Below, piece after piece: positions 6,310 to 6,362 of a DNA stretch of 6,362 nt. Position 1 is the first letter of the stretch, and every line of letters starts with the position of its first letter. Source of the stretch: an uncultured Collinsella sp. (GTDB lineage: Bacteria > Actinomycetota > Coriobacteriia > Coriobacteriales > Coriobacteriaceae); NCBI GenBank assembly GCA_900764025.1, contig CAAFMM010000443.1, positions 1 to 6,362 of the forward strand. Reading direction: 5' to 3'. A program made the position numbers and the translations under genes. The notes beneath the pieces are model-generated. The model was not told the DNA's origin. It made no database searches and saw nothing but the letters and a program-made list of their open reading frames with translations.

Positions 6310-6328
6310 CGACCGTTTTGCACGGTCG
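6310..6328 (-). promoter_or_regulatory. Inverted repeat in the scpA leader (hairpin or operator candidate)
   Basis: On the minus strand CGACCGTGCAAAACGGTCG has perfect 7-bp arms (CGACCGT and ACGGTCG) around a GCAAA loop. It lies about 51 nt before the scpA start, in the only non-coding region upstream of the cluster. It could be an RNA hairpin or a protein-binding palindrome next to a promoter; a weak -10-like TAACAT lies directly after it (6309-6304). No T-run follows, so a terminator is unlikely. Confidence 0.4.
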
Positions 6329-6362
6329 ACCTGTAAGTTTACCTTAGATGCCGGCGATTGCG

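Larger units (their letters stand above)
6260..6362. other. Non-coding leader before scpA, right end of window
   Basis: These 103 nt hold no convincing coding frame on either strand. They contain the scpA ribosome binding site, the two hairpins and possible but weak -10 elements. I could not find a -35/-10 pair with good spacing, so the promoter may lie partly outside the window or the cluster may be transcribed from further upstream. Confidence 0.6.

Noticed and set aside
6310..6328. Inverted repeat read as an intrinsic terminator of an upstream or convergent gene
   Set aside because: Neither strand shows a T-run after the stem, and the stem is only 7 bp.

Overview
The window is a GC-rich housekeeping stretch. 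All seven genes lie on the minus strand, so the cluster reads from the right end (6362) to the left end (1). In transcription order they are scpA, scpB, an RluB-type 23S rRNA pseudouridine synthase, cmk, a PlsC-type acyltransferase, ispH, and a PDZ/radical-SAM/DUF512 protein that runs off the left edge. High GC, strong AAAGGAGG-type ribosome binding sites, use of the MEP isoprenoid pathway and this gene order suggest a Gram-positive bacterium, most likely an actinobacterium of the class Coriobacteriia (Collinsella-like). That assignment is inference from composition and order, not a database match.

Layout: 6260-6362 is a short non-coding leader with two small hairpins and the scpA ribosome binding site. 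5447-6259 scpA and 4707-5435 scpB encode the two non-SMC subunits of bacterial condensin. 3749-4720 encodes the pseudouridine synthase, whose start overlaps the end of scpB. A 66-nt gap follows, the only sizeable one inside the cluster. Then cmk (2996-3682), plsC-like (2264-2992), ispH (1362-2261) and the radical-SAM gene (1-1359, C-terminal end missing) follow with gaps of 3, 2 and 2 nt. The spacing, the overlap and the absence of any terminator-like hairpin with a T-run between genes point to one transcript, or two if a promoter hides before cmk, with translational coupling at most junctions.

The genes do not form one pathway. They are growth-linked functions: chromosome compaction and segregation (ScpAB with an SMC encoded elsewhere), large-subunit rRNA modification, CMP/dCMP phosphorylation, phosphatidate synthesis, the last step of IPP/DMAPP synthesis, and an uncharacterised Fe-S radical-SAM protein. 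Similar orders (scpAB-rluB, cmk-plsC-ispH, DUF512 before der) are known from clostridia and their relatives.

I did not find a mobile element, CRISPR array, tRNA/rRNA, defence system or convincing new system. The points most worth checking are the HX4E (not HX4D) motif in the acyltransferase, the uncharacterised radical-SAM gene tightly coupled to ispH, and the paired hairpins in front of scpA.
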